Of a DNA stretch of 64,000 nucleotides, positions 33,290-42,736 are shown in pieces. Origin of the DNA: Anaerolineae bacterium. GTDB lineage: Bacteria > Chloroflexota > Anaerolineae > 4572-78 > J111. The stretch spans positions 19,350-83,349 of the forward strand of contig JAKLJP010000034.1 of NCBI GenBank assembly GCA_023151115.1, in the 5' to 3' direction. The number at the start of each line of letters is the position of its first letter. Positions within the stretch are counted from its first letter, which is position 1. The notes under the pieces are model-generated. The model worked only from the letters and a program-made list of their open reading frames with translations. It was not told the origin of the DNA and did no database searches. Made by a program: the position numbers and the translations under genes.

Positions 33290-34471
33290 TTAAAACTTCG
33301 TCCACTTCTGGCTGCTCTTGCTGCTTTCAACCACCTTCTCAATGAACTTGACCCCGCGCGCGCCGTCGTAAACTGAGGGGAAATCCAGTTCCAGTTCATT
33401 CGGCTCACGGCCCGACAGCCTGGCCCGGATGGTGTCGCCGATGTTCATATAAATATTGCCAAAGGCTTCAAAGAAGGCTTCGGGGTGGCCGGAGGGCAGA
33501 TGGGTGGCGCGGGCCGCCGCCGCCGAGAAGGAACCATTGCCCCGGCTGTAAATCTGCCAGGGGCCGCTGGGCGGAATGAAAATGACTTGATTGGGATGTT
33601 CCTGATCCCACGACAGGCTGCCTTCGGTCCCGTAAACCCGCAGACGCAGGTGATTTTCCTCACCGGCGGCAATCTGCGAGACCCACAGCACCCCCCGCGC
33701 CCCATTTTTGAAGCGCAGCAGCACGCTGGCGTCGTCGTCCAGCCGACGGCCCGGCACAAAGGTGTTCAAATCGGCGCAAATCTCATCCAGTTCCAGCCCG
33801 GTAACATAGCTGACCAAATTTTCGCAGTGAGAGCCGATATCACCCACCGCCCCGGCAATCCCCGAACGGGCCGGGTCGGTGCGCCATTCGGCCTGCTTCT
33901 GGCCCTGATCTTCAAGCTTGCTTAACAGCCAGCCCTGAGGATACTCCACCACTACCCGCTGAATTTTGCCCAATTTGCCCGACTTGACCCACTCGCGGGC
34001 TTCCTTGACCATAGGGTAGCCGGTGTAGTTGTGGGTAACGCCGAAGACAACTTTATGCTTTTCTACGGCTTCGATCAGCTTTTGGGCCTGCTCGCTGCTA
34101 TGAACCATCGGCTTGTCTATGACCACATTAAACCCGGCTTCGACAAAAGCCAGGGCCGGCTCAAAGTGGACGTGATTGGGTGTGACAATCGAGACATAAT
34201 CAATCCGCTCGCCTTCAGGCAGTTTGCTCTCGCTTTCGAGCATTTCCTGCCAACTGCCGTAGTTGCGCTCTGGCGCTAATAACAAATCCTCGCCTGAGAG
34301 CCTGGCTTTACCGGGGTCGCTCGACAGCGCACCGGCCACAAATTCGGTGAAGCCATCGGAAATAGCCGCCCGGCGATGCACCGCGCCGATAAACGCATCG
34401 CGTCCCCCGCCGATCATGCCAAACTTTAATTTGCGTTGCAGTTTTGCTGCTTCTTCTTTACCACTAACCAC
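33290..34471 (-). CDS. Gfo/Idh/MocA-family NAD(P)-dependent dehydrogenase
   Basis: 393 residues. The N-terminal Rossmann segment is [19 protein letters not shown], followed by [20 protein letters not shown] and [10 protein letters not shown] (the conserved Lys-Pro), then a GFO/IDH C-terminal domain with [14 protein letters not shown]. Relatives oxidise myo-inositol, glucose-fructose or related sugars and cyclitols. The start is GTG at 34471, ten bases after AAGGAGG. It pairs with the isomerase at 32087 and is divergent from the regulated kinase operon. Confidence 0.9.
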   Translation of the reverse strand: MVSGKEEAAKLQRKLKFGMIGGGRDAFIGAVHRRAAISDGFTEFVAGALSSDPGKARLSGEDLLLAPERNYGSWQEMLESESKLPEGERIDYVSIVTPNHVHFEPALAFVEAGFNVVIDKPMVHSSEQAQKLIEAVEKHKVVFGVTHNYTGYPMVKEAREWVKSGKLGKIQRVVVEYPQGWLLSKLEDQGQKQAEWRTDPARSGIAGAVGDIGSHCENLVSYVTGLELDEICADLNTFVPGRRLDDDASVLLRFKNGARGVLWVSQIAAGEENHLRLRVYGTEGSLSWDQEHPNQVIFIPPSGPWQIYSRGNGSFSAAAARATHLPSGHPEAFFEAFGNIYMNIGDTIRARLSGREPNELELDFPSVYDGARGVKFIEKVVESSKSSQKWTKF

Positions 34472-34509
34472 GTGAGAAATACCTCCTTTGGTATAAAATG
34501 AGTAGGGTA

Positions 34510-34560
34510 GTAGCCAGTAATCAGCAATCAGATTGTTTTTTGGCTACTGGCTACTGACCA
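34510..34560. repeat. Inverted repeat (GTAGCCAGTAATCAG words)
   Basis: GTAGCCAGTAATCAG... pairs with ...TGGCTACTGGCTACTGAC. Related words recur at 24065-24090 and form the end of clpA. Confidence 0.75.
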
Positions 34561-34582
34561 TTTATACACCTAAACGACAATT

Positions 34583-34634
34583 TTGACAATATTTATTGAT
34601 TGCTGTATTACCTTCACATACTGATTGTATACAA
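34583..34634 (+). promoter_or_regulatory. Promoter with GntR-type operator, copy 1 (kinase/transporter operon)
   Basis: TTGACA (34583-34588), 17-bp spacer ending ATTGCTG, TATTAC (34606-34611), then CATACTGATTGTATACAA with a perfect palindrome TTGTATACAA at 34625-34634, just after the expected transcription start. About 55 nt are nearly identical to 42649-42700. Confidence 0.75.
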
Positions 34635-34741
34635 CTCAAATACCAGCTTTAACCCAGTAACCCTGCCGATTATTTATTTGAGTGATACCGTAAATTGGCA
34701 TATTATTAAACAAAGTTTACGCTGGGGATGGTAGATAGAAG

Positions 34742-37012
34742 ATGCACATCAGGATGAAATTACTGCTCCTGGTCGTTTTTTTGGGCCTGGCCCTGGTGGT
34801 CAATCTGTTGGCGCTGGGTTACTTGGCTCGGACCACCACCACCGCCCTGCAAACGATTGAAGAGGTAGGCATTAATCAGCAGCTTGTGGCTATTCAAATG
34901 CAGGCCCGGCTGCGCGATGCTGAGGCGGCCTTGTATCGCTATATAATGGAAGGAGAAGTGGGATTTGCCAGCCAATTTGAGAACCAGTTGCGCGAGTTTG
35001 AACAGGATGTGGCTCACTATCAGGCTCAGACCTCAACCGACCAGGAACAGGCTTGGGCGTCCATGTTAAAAGTCAGCCATCAACAGGCGGCTGAAATCGG
35101 CCAGACGTTGATCCAGTTACGAGATAGCCAGACAGATGACCTGGCGTCTTTAGAGACAGCCCATGCCAGGCTGAATGCGCTGTTAACCGGCCCCATCCGC
35201 GTGGCGCATCTTGATCAGGCGGCTTATCAGGAAGCCGTGAGCGGTATGCATAACCAGTTGCGCGAGTTGTTTCTGGCTGTCGTCTCTTACTTGACGGCGC
35301 CTGCCGAAACCGAACCCGTGCGGTTCAGTGAGGCCCTTGTCGGCTTTCGTCATCATCTGGCCCAATTCAAAACCTTGGCCGGCACGGCTCAAGAACAAGC
35401 CTGGGTCGAACAGATTGATCTGCTCTTTGATCAGGTGGAAACCTCCGGCTTACGCCTGATCAGCGCCCGCAACCAACAACAGGTTCTCTTTGCTTCTTTT
35501 GCTGCTAGCTTGTTTCGCGCCGGCGAGGAAGTGTTAGTGGGGCAGATCCAACCCCAGGCCGCCCGCAATCTGGTTACGGCCCGGCAGCAACTTCAAACGG
35601 CGCTCAATTTTGCGGTCACGGCCAGCTTGGTTTTTGCGCTCTCTGTTTCTCTCCTGGCCGGGGCAGTTACCTGGCCTTTGCTGCGTCAGATGAACACAGG
35701 CATTCTGGCCCTGTTGCAAGGGGCTGAGCGTGTCGCTGCCGGCAATTTGAGCCAGCCGGTACACCTGGTGGGTCAGGATGAATTGAGCCAGCTGGCCGCC
35801 GGCTTTAACGCCATGATGAGCGACCTGGCTGTCCGTGAGCGCGCCCTCAGAGCCAGCCTCTCTGAATTGGAAGCGCTGCGCCAGATCAGCCTGCAATTGA
35901 CCCGCACCCTTGACCCGGATCAGGTACTCAATACCATCGTCAGTAGCGCCTTAACTCTAGTTGAGGCGATGGAAGTTCATATCTTTGTGGGTGTAGACAC
36001 AGTTGACTCCCTGGAATTTGCGGCCAGCGCCTGGCGGGATGAAACCCGGCGGGGGCAACTCAGACAGCCGCGCCCCGACGGTATCACCGCTACCGCCGCT
36101 CGCACCGGCCAACTCCAGGTGGTGCATCAGGCGGATAGCCACCCCCTTTTCAATTCGCCCGACATGCGCCAGTGGGGTATTAAAGCGACGGCCAGCCTGC
36201 CGCTTACCCTGGGTGAGCGAGTGCTGGGGGTCTTGAGCGTCTCATTTGACGATCGTGAGACCCTGGCCGATGATACGCTGCGCCTGCTCGGCCTGCTGGC
36301 CGACCAGGCGGCCATTGCCCTGGAAAATGCCCGGCTCTATCAAAACCTGGCCGACCGGGAAGCGCGGTTGGAGACTTTGGCCCACAAACTGGCCCAGGTG
36401 CAGGAAGAGGAACGGCGCTTGATTGGCCTGGACTTGCACGACGGCTTGACCCAGCTCTTATTGAGCGCTAATATGCACGTTGATACTCTGGCTTCTCTCT
36501 CTCATCACCTGGAGAGTCGAGCCAACGCCGAGCTAAACCTGGCCCGTGCTCGCCTTCAGGAGGCCATTGGTGAGGCGCGCCAGGTTGTGTCAGAACTGCG
36601 CCCGCCAGCCTTGGAGGATTACGGCCTGGTCGGCGGGCTGCGCCATTACGTCACCGAGATGAGTCAGCGCGAGCAGTGGCAGCTTGAATTTAGTGCGCCT
36701 CCCGGCGAGGTCAAACTGGAGCCGGCCATGGAAACCGCCATTTTTCGGATTGCCCAAGAAGCGTTGAGTAATACTCGTAAATATGCCGCCACCCCCCGTA
36801 TTCGGGTGGCTTTACAGCTTGATGAGGCGGAACTCCAGCTCCAGGTGCAGGATTGGGGGCGAGGCTTTAACCTGGACGACATTTCTGAGGAAAGCCAACA
36901 CTTAGGGCTGGTTGGCATGCGCGAGCGGGCCGCTTTGCTCAATGGAACCTGCCAGGTGACCAGCCAACCGGGCGTTGGAACAAAAATTTGTGTGTGTATC
37001 CCCCTGCAGTGA
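34742..37012 (+). CDS. NarX-like membrane sensor histidine kinase
   Basis: 756 residues. Two transmembrane helices (about 6-30 and 292-315) flank an external helical sensor domain of about 260 residues. Then come HAMP (about 315-370), GAF (about 385-540), a HisKA_3 dimerisation domain with the phospho-acceptor in GLDLHDGLTQ, and an HATPase domain (NTRKYA, VQDWGRGFN, GLVGMRERA). The next gene, 6 nt away, is a NarL-type regulator, its evident partner. It heads an operon with TctCBA and a solute-binding lipoprotein, suggesting that it senses the transported compound. An operator-promoter lies upstream. Confidence 0.92.
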   Translation: MHIRMKLLLLVVFLGLALVVNLLALGYLARTTTTALQTIEEVGINQQLVAIQMQARLRDAEAALYRYIMEGEVGFASQFENQLREFEQDVAHYQAQTSTDQEQAWASMLKVSHQQAAEIGQTLIQLRDSQTDDLASLETAHARLNALLTGPIRVAHLDQAAYQEAVSGMHNQLRELFLAVVSYLTAPAETEPVRFSEALVGFRHHLAQFKTLAGTAQEQAWVEQIDLLFDQVETSGLRLISARNQQQVLFASFAASLFRAGEEVLVGQIQPQAARNLVTARQQLQTALNFAVTASLVFALSVSLLAGAVTWPLLRQMNTGILALLQGAERVAAGNLSQPVHLVGQDELSQLAAGFNAMMSDLAVRERALRASLSELEALRQISLQLTRTLDPDQVLNTIVSSALTLVEAMEVHIFVGVDTVDSLEFAASAWRDETRRGQLRQPRPDGITATAARTGQLQVVHQADSHPLFNSPDMRQWGIKATASLPLTLGERVLGVLSVSFDDRETLADDTLRLLGLLADQAAIALENARLYQNLADREARLETLAHKLAQVQEEERRLIGLDLHDGLTQLLLSANMHVDTLASLSHHLESRANAELNLARARLQEAIGEARQVVSELRPPALEDYGLVGGLRHYVTEMSQREQWQLEFSAPPGEVKLEPAMETAIFRIAQEALSNTRKYAATPRIRVALQLDEAELQLQVQDWGRGFNLDDISEESQHLGLVGMRERAALLNGTCQVTSQPGVGTKICVCIPLQ

Positions 37013-37018
37013 AAGAAT

Positions 37019-37681
37019 ATGGACCAAGCAAAACCAAAAATAACCATTCTCATTGCCGACGACCACCCCATGGTCCGCGAGGGTCTGCGTAGCATGCTCA
37101 CCGCGCCCGACTTGACCATCATCGGCGAGGCCGGCAGCGGCCAGCAGGCAGTCGCCCAGGTAAAGGCTTTGCGCCCGGACGTGGTCTTAATGGACATCCG
37201 TATGCCGGATATGGATGGCATTGCTGCCCTGGAAGCCATCAAAGAGGCGCATGTGCCCAGCCGGGTGATTATGGTCACTACCTACCGCAACACCGCTTTT
37301 CTGCTGCGAGCTTTAGCCGCCGGCGCAGATGGCTTTGTGTTAAAAGACATTCCCCGCAACGACTTGTTGGCTACAGTACGGGCTGTCGCCAGCGGCGCGG
37401 CGCGGGTGGATCAACAATTCTTGCAACAGGTCTTACGCGACCTGGCCGAAACCCAGCCTATCGAGGCCGGCGAGACTGAGCACCTGGAACCGCTCACACC
37501 CCGCGAGATGGATGTGCTGCGTCTGCTCGTGGAAGGGTTGACCAATCAGGCCATCGGCCATGCCTTAGGGCTTAGTCCGGGCACGGTCAAGGGCTACGTG
37601 CAAACCATCACCCAAAAGCTCAACGCTGCCGACCGGACCCAGGCAGCCGTTAAAGCCATTCGCCTGGGCCTGATCAAGTAA
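37019..37681 (+). CDS. NarL/LuxR-family response regulator
   Basis: 220 residues. Receiver domain with acidic pair (IADDHPMV), phospho-acceptor in VVLMDIRMPD and conserved Lys in VLKDI. The C-terminal LuxR-type helix-turn-helix is LTPREMDVLRLLVEGLTNQA followed by IGHALGLSPGTVKGYVQTIT. It is cotranscribed with the preceding kinase. Palindromic targets of the usual NarL type were not obvious next to this operon. Confidence 0.95.
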   Translation: MDQAKPKITILIADDHPMVREGLRSMLTAPDLTIIGEAGSGQQAVAQVKALRPDVVLMDIRMPDMDGIAALEAIKEAHVPSRVIMVTTYRNTAFLLRALAAGADGFVLKDIPRNDLLATVRAVASGAARVDQQFLQQVLRDLAETQPIEAGETEHLEPLTPREMDVLRLLVEGLTNQAIGHALGLSPGTVKGYVQTITQKLNAADRTQAAVKAIRLGLIK

Positions 37682-37804
37682 TCCCCCAAACGGAAGGGTA
37701 AATACCCCCCATTTGGCAGGTTCTACCTGCTTCGCCTTCTGCTATTCTTGATAGTATCCCCACTTTTTGCTAACTTTATGTCTAATCCAAAGGAGGATAA
37801 ACAA

Positions 37805-38863
37805 ATGGGTAAAAAATGGTTTGTACTACTTTTTGTGGCTGCCTTGATCTTGCCCTCACTGATTGGCTGCGGCGCGGCCGCACCGGCTGAGCCTACTGCC
37901 CCGGCCGCAGACAGCGCCCCTGCCACTGAGGCCCCGGCGGCTGAGGCAGATGCGGGCGCGGCCATGACCTACCCCACTGAGGCAATCAACATTATGGCCC
38001 CGGCCGCACCGGGCGGTGGTTGGGATCAGACGGCACGAGCTATGCAAACGGCGCTGACTAAAAGCTCCGGCCAAAATGTGCAGGTGTACAACGTGGCCGG
38101 TGCGGGCGGCACGGTGGGCCTGGCTCAGTTTGTTAACGATCACAACGGTAATCCCCATCAACTTATGGTCGGCGGCCTGGTCATGGTTGGGGCCATTCAA
38201 ACCAACAAATCCCCGGTGACGCTCGATCAAGTGACACCGATTGCCTCGTTGACCACAGAGTGGGAAGCCATCGTTGTTCCGGCTGACTCCAAGTACGAAA
38301 CGCTCCAGCAATTGGTTGACGACTTCAAAGCCAATCCAACCAGCATCAGTTGGGGCGGCGGCTCTGCAGGTGGATCCGACCACATCCTGGTCGGTCTGAT
38401 CGCCAAAGCAGCCGGCGTTGACCCGGCCAAGATCAATTATGTGGCCTTTTCCGGCGGCGGTGAAGCGACGGCAGCGATCCTCTCCGGCGCGGTCACGGCT
38501 GGCGTCTCCGGCCTGTCGGAATTTCGCGATCAGGTCACGGCGGGTAAGATGCGCCTGCTGGCGGTCTCCAGCGATAAAGCTATTGAGGGAGTAGACGCGC
38601 CCACCATCAAAGAGGCAGCGGGATTGGACATTGTATTTGCCAACTGGCGGGGTGTGTTTGCTCCATCAGGATTATCCGCTGAACAACAGGCAGCGGTGGT
38701 AGTGGCCATCGAAAAGATGCACGACACCCCGGAATGGCAACAGGCCCTGGAGCAAAACGGCTGGACCGACTTCTTCCAGGCCGGTAATGAATTTGCCACT
38801 TTTCTGCAATCAGAACGAACCCGGGTTGAAGGCGTTCTGACCGACATCGGGTTAGTCGAATGA
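37805..38863 (+). CDS. tctC: Tripartite tricarboxylate transporter binding protein TctC (lipoprotein)
   Basis: 352 residues from ATG 37805 (AGGAGG site). Lipobox LIGC (Cys22), Ala/Pro/Glu linker, then a Bug/TctC-type binding domain: INIMAPAAPGGGWDQTARAM is the carboxylate-binding region, and later NYVAFSGGGEATAAILSGAV. It captures a carboxylated solute outside the cell for TctA/TctB. It overlaps tctB as ATGA. Gram-negative relatives are periplasmic; here it is lipid-anchored. Confidence 0.92.
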   Translation: MGKKWFVLLFVAALILPSLIGCGAAAPAEPTAPAADSAPATEAPAAEADAGAAMTYPTEAINIMAPAAPGGGWDQTARAMQTALTKSSGQNVQVYNVAGAGGTVGLAQFVNDHNGNPHQLMVGGLVMVGAIQTNKSPVTLDQVTPIASLTTEWEAIVVPADSKYETLQQLVDDFKANPTSISWGGGSAGGSDHILVGLIAKAAGVDPAKINYVAFSGGGEATAAILSGAVTAGVSGLSEFRDQVTAGKMRLLAVSSDKAIEGVDAPTIKEAAGLDIVFANWRGVFAPSGLSAEQQAAVVVAIEKMHDTPEWQQALEQNGWTDFFQAGNEFATFLQSERTRVEGVLTDIGLVE

Positions 38864-39363
38864 AACAAGATCAGCCGGAGCAGGAGTCCTTCCTCGGACT
38901 CCGCCTGCTGGCTATTTGCCTATTGGCGCTCAGCCTCATTGTTCTATACTATGCCTTTCAGATTCGGCAGGGCGCCGGTTACAGCGTCGTTGGCACCCTC
39001 TTCTTCCCGCTGGTGGTGGTGATTGGGTTGGTGGTGTTCAGTCTTTTGCTCTTACTGCGCACCACCCCTCTTTTCCCCGACCATGAGCTTGGCCAGCGGG
39101 CCGCCGCCGAAGCGGCAACGACGCACTGGGCAACGGTTGGCTTGATCGGATTGGCCCTGCTCCTCTACGCTTTTACGCTCAACCTGCTCGGCTACGTTAT
39201 CGCTACGGCGCTGTTTTTCCCCGGCGTGGCCCGAATTTTGGACAGCCGGCAGCCCCTGCGCGATTTTATCATTGGGCTGGTGCTGAGCGTCGTCATTTAC
39301 ATCAGCTTTACCCGCTTTCTCGGCGTACGGCTGCCGGCCGGCCTCCTGGCCGGTATCTTGTAG
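38860..39363 (+). CDS. tctB: Tripartite tricarboxylate transporter small subunit TctB
   Basis: 167 residues with four hydrophobic helices (about 12-30, 45-65, 85-105 and 115-160), as expected for TctB. Sequence conservation in this subunit is low, so the call rests on topology and on position between tctC (ATGA overlap) and tctA (19 nt). The function is as the small membrane partner of TctA. Confidence 0.88.
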   Translation: MKQDQPEQESFLGLRLLAICLLALSLIVLYYAFQIRQGAGYSVVGTLFFPLVVVIGLVVFSLLLLLRTTPLFPDHELGQRAAAEAATTHWATVGLIGLALLLYAFTLNLLGYVIATALFFPGVARILDSRQPLRDFIIGLVLSVVIYISFTRFLGVRLPAGLLAGIL

Positions 39364-39382
39364 AAAGTGAGCCTAACCGGAT

Positions 39383-40921
39383 ATGGACGTTTTGGGTAAT
39401 TTACTTAGCGGCTTTGCGACAGCGCTCACACCCTGGTATCTGCTGTTAGCCTTGATTGGGGTCACATTGGGTACGCTGGTGGGCGTGCTGCCGGGGATTG
39501 GCCCGGCGCTCACGGTGGCCCTCTTGCTGCCCTTAACTTATAATTTTGATCCAACCGGGGCGCTTATCATGTTTGCCGGTATTTACTATGGCGGCATGTA
39601 TGGCGGCTCGACCACCTCCATCCTGCTCAACACGCCGGGCGAGTCAGCCTCGGTGGCCACCACCCTGGAAGGGTTTCAGATGGCTAAGGCCGGGCGCGGC
39701 GGCGCAGCCTTAGCCACAGCGGCGATTGGTTCGTTTGTGGCCGGAACCATTTCCACCCTGGCCCTGTCGTTTGTGGCCCCCATCATTGCCGACTTTGCCC
39801 TGCTTTTTCAACCGGCCGACTATTTTGCCCTGACCGTCTCGGCCTTTGTCTGCGTCACCTCGTTGATTGGCCGCTCGCTGCTGCGGGGTATGGTCAGCCT
39901 CTTCATCGGCCTGCTCATTGGGCTGATAGGGATTGACGTGCTTACCGGTCAGCCTCGTTTTACCTTTGGCCTGGCAGAACTTCTGGACGGCCTGGATATT
40001 GTCGTGGTGGCCGTAGGCTTGTTTGCCGTCGGCGAAGCCCTCTATGTGGCCGCACGGCTGCGCCACGACAAGGAAGAGATTATCCCGGTTAAGGGCGGCG
40101 TCTGGATGACCAGGGGTGAGTGGCGGCGTTCGTGGCTGCCCTGGCTGCGGGGCGCTATGATTGGTTTCCCCTTCGGTGCGTTGCCGGCCGGCGGGGCCGA
40201 GATTCCCACCTTTCTGAGCTACAGCCTGGAGAAGCGTCTATCGAAGCACAAGGCAGAGTGGGGACGCGGGGCGATTGAAGGGGTGGCCGGCCCGGAGGCC
40301 GCTAACAATGCCGCTTTCTCGGGGGTGCTGGTGCCCCTGCTCACCCTGGGTCTACCCACCTCAGCCACCGCCGCGATTCTGCTGGTAGCCTTTCAAATTT
40401 ATAACCTCCAGCCCGGTCCTCTTCTTTTTCTGAACTCGCCAGAATTGGTTTGGGCTTTAATTGCCAGCCTTTATATTGGCAATGTGATGCTGCTCTTGCT
40501 GAATCTGCCGCTGATCCGCATCTGGGTCAAAATCCTGGCTATCCCGCGCTCGCTGCTCTATGCCGGGATTCTGGTCTTCGCCACGTTGGGCGTCTACAGC
40601 TCAGCTAACAGTGTGGTGGATGTACTGTTGATGTATGCCATCGGTGTGCTTGGCTTTTTCATGCGGCGCTATGATTTCCCGGTTGGGCCGACAGTCTTGG
40701 GAGTCATCTTGATGCCGCTGGCCGAAGCGCAGTTCCGGCGTGCCCTGTTAATTAGCCAGGGCAGTCTTTCGGTTTTTTTTACCCGCCCCCTCTCCCTGAC
40801 CATCTTCATCATAACCGCCTTAGCCCTCATCCTGCCCTATCTGCCGGCCTTGCTGTCGAAGCTACGCGGCGAGCCAGCGCCGATGGGCCGGTTGGTCTTT
40901 GGGGAGGGCAGTGAGGATTAA
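39383..40921 (+). CDS. tctA: Tripartite tricarboxylate transporter large subunit TctA
   Basis: 512 residues, about 11-12 transmembrane helices. The signature [20 protein letters not shown] is followed by [20 protein letters not shown], both diagnostic of Tct[21 protein letters not shown] marks the second half. It forms the ion-coupled channel for di- and tricarboxylates or sugar acids captured by TctC. Length and motifs are canonical. The exact ligand is unknown. Confidence 0.95.
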   Translation: MDVLGNLLSGFATALTPWYLLLALIGVTLGTLVGVLPGIGPALTVALLLPLTYNFDPTGALIMFAGIYYGGMYGGSTTSILLNTPGESASVATTLEGFQMAKAGRGGAALATAAIGSFVAGTISTLALSFVAPIIADFALLFQPADYFALTVSAFVCVTSLIGRSLLRGMVSLFIGLLIGLIGIDVLTGQPRFTFGLAELLDGLDIVVVAVGLFAVGEALYVAARLRHDKEEIIPVKGGVWMTRGEWRRSWLPWLRGAMIGFPFGALPAGGAEIPTFLSYSLEKRLSKHKAEWGRGAIEGVAGPEAANNAAFSGVLVPLLTLGLPTSATAAILLVAFQIYNLQPGPLLFLNSPELVWALIASLYIGNVMLLLLNLPLIRIWVKILAIPRSLLYAGILVFATLGVYSSANSVVDVLLMYAIGVLGFFMRRYDFPVGPTVLGVILMPLAEAQFRRALLISQGSLSVFFTRPLSLTIFIITALALILPYLPALLSKLRGEPAPMGRLVFGEGSED

Positions 40922-41007
40922 TCGGTGAGATAGCTAACAGGGTTTGTTCTGACCTGCTAACCGTTATATAATAACCGTCATCTCTTGCTTCAAAGGAATA
41001 GTCAAAG

Positions 41008-42441
41008 GTGGCGGTTATTTTTTGCCTCAAACTCATAGGCGAGTGGTTAACCCGGCGCTGGTTTGGTCTGCTTTTGCTCGGTGGATTAATTTTTCTGGCC
41101 GGCTGTTATGCGCCGGTTCAACCTGTCGCCCCTACTCCCTTGGCCTCCCCTTTGCCCAGCGAAACCTACGGCCCCAAAGTGATCCCTTTTTTTACCACCG
41201 AATCCGACCCGGCCCAAATTGCCATCTTAAAAACCCTGGTAACCGATTATCAACGCCTTCACCCTGATGTTGAGATTGATATTGTCCTGGCTTCGCCCGC
41301 CTCCCGCGGCCGGCGGCTGCTCACCGCGCTGGCCTCCGGGGCCGATCTGGGTATCTTTGAAATTGAACCCACCCTGATGACCGAATGGGCCGAAGCCAAT
41401 TACTTGTTACCTTTAGACGATGTCGTCAAGGCGATTGGTCCCGACGATTATGTGGCCGGCAGTCTCTTTACCCATCGCGGCCAGGTCTATGCGCTCCCTT
41501 ACGCCATCAGTGTTTATGGGCTGTGGGTGCGTACCGATCTGCTGGCCGAAGCCGGACTGCCTCTGCCCACCACCTATGAACAGGTGCTGGAGGCGGCCCA
41601 AACTTTGACTCAAGGCGAGCTTTACGGGATTGCCTTACCCGCCGGTCAAAACATTGCCACTGTCAACTATTTTTCCACCTTCCTCTGGCAGAATGGGGGC
41701 GACTATTTTACCTGCGAGGGCCAGGTGGCCTTTGGTCAACCCGAAGCCCTGACCGCCGTCAAAAAGTGGGCTGCCCTGGCTCGTTATGCGCCGCCGGGCT
41801 TTACCACCTGGGGTTATAGTGAACAGATTGAGGCTTTTCTGCGGGGACGAGTCGCCATGTCTATGTACGCCGGGCGCCTGGGGACCAACATCGCCGACAA
41901 AGCGCCGGAATTAGAAGACCGAGTGACCGTAGTTTTTCCGGCCTGGGGGCCGGAGAAGGTGACGTTGGGGGTGTGGAGCCGCCTGGCGATAGCCGCCGGT
42001 ACTCGCCACCGGGCCGAAGCCAAAGCCTTTTTGCAATGGCTGCTCAGCGGCGATCGCCTGCTGCGCTATAACCTGACTGTGCCCGGCCATATGATACCCC
42101 CGCTAAAATCGGTCCAGGCCATGACCGTAGCCCATGATTCCCCTTATGTTACTCGCCATGCCGACTGGTTGCGCTCGTTCAACGAATGGGCCGCCTACAC
42201 CAATCACCCGGCTATGAATATGGGCTCCATTCGCCAGGGGCGCTTTGTGCGTTCAGAAGTGGTGCCGCCCTGGGGCAGCGCTGTTTTTGGGACGCCAGGA
42301 ATTGTAGATAAGATGCTCCAGCAAATTACCCCGAGTGGACGTGACCCCGAAGCCGCCTGGCAAGACGCCGTGATTGAGTTAGAAAAAATTGTGAGTCAAT
42401 GGAAAGCCCAGCACCCTACCTGGCAGCCGCCTGAGTGCTAG
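41008..42441 (+). CDS. Orphan ABC-type extracellular sugar-binding lipoprotein
   Basis: 477 residues from GTG 41008 (AAAGGA site). Lipobox LAGC (Cys33), then a family-1 extracellular solute-binding fold: DYQRLHPDVEIDIVL, ALPYAISVYGLWVRTDLLAE, FLWQNGG, RVAMSMYAGRLGTN. No ABC permease or ATPase gene is nearby. It lies at the end of the kinase/TctCBA operon, 87 nt after tctA. It may be a sensory binding protein for the kinase, or may share permeases encoded elsewhere. Confidence 0.85.
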   Translation: MAVIFCLKLIGEWLTRRWFGLLLLGGLIFLAGCYAPVQPVAPTPLASPLPSETYGPKVIPFFTTESDPAQIAILKTLVTDYQRLHPDVEIDIVLASPASRGRRLLTALASGADLGIFEIEPTLMTEWAEANYLLPLDDVVKAIGPDDYVAGSLFTHRGQVYALPYAISVYGLWVRTDLLAEAGLPLPTTYEQVLEAAQTLTQGELYGIALPAGQNIATVNYFSTFLWQNGGDYFTCEGQVAFGQPEALTAVKKWAALARYAPPGFTTWGYSEQIEAFLRGRVAMSMYAGRLGTNIADKAPELEDRVTVVFPAWGPEKVTLGVWSRLAIAAGTRHRAEAKAFLQWLLSGDRLLRYNLTVPGHMIPPLKSVQAMTVAHDSPYVTRHADWLRSFNEWAAYTNHPAMNMGSIRQGRFVRSEVVPPWGSAVFGTPGIVDKMLQQITPSGRDPEAAWQDAVIELEKIVSQWKAQHPTWQPPEC

Positions 42442-42446
42442 AACGC

Positions 42447-42560
42447 AAGAGCAGTAGACAGTAGACAGTAGACGGTAGACAGGGAACTAGACGGCCCTGC
42501 TTAGGATGCTTTACTTAACGATACTGTGTAGACAGTAGATAGGGAATTACCCGCAGAGGT
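42447..42560. repeat. Tandem CAGTAGA words
   Basis: GCAGTAGACAGTAGACAGTA, then GACGGTAGACAGGG, recurring as TGTAGACAGTAGATAGGG at about 42525. Not a CRISPR array; there are no constant-length spacers. The rest of the gap to 42648 shows no gene. Confidence 0.7.
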
Positions 42561-42648
42561 CTTTCCCCTGCGACTCCTGCGACTTTGCTACCTTGCTACA
42601 TTTTCATTCCCTGGTGATGGATTCCAAGTTCGTGCCCCCCTTTTATTT

Positions 42649-42700
42649 TTGACAATAATCCCTAATTGCTGTATTATCTTCCCATACTGTCTGTATACAA
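42649..42700 (+). promoter_or_regulatory. Promoter with GntR-type operator, copy 2 (autoregulation)
   Basis: TTGACA (42649-42654), 17-bp spacer ending ATTGCTG, TATTAT (42672-42677), then CATACTGTCTGTATACAA with the palindrome TGTATACA at 42692-42699. It lies 37 bp before the GntR gene and matches 34583-34634. Confidence 0.75.
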
Positions 42701-42736
42701 GTTAAATACCAGAATGAAGACAAAGTAGGTTTTCAT

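Noticed and set aside
42447..42560. Possible CRISPR-like repeat
   Set aside because: Units of 7-8 bp without spacers of constant length; it is a simple tandem word repeat and no cas genes are near.
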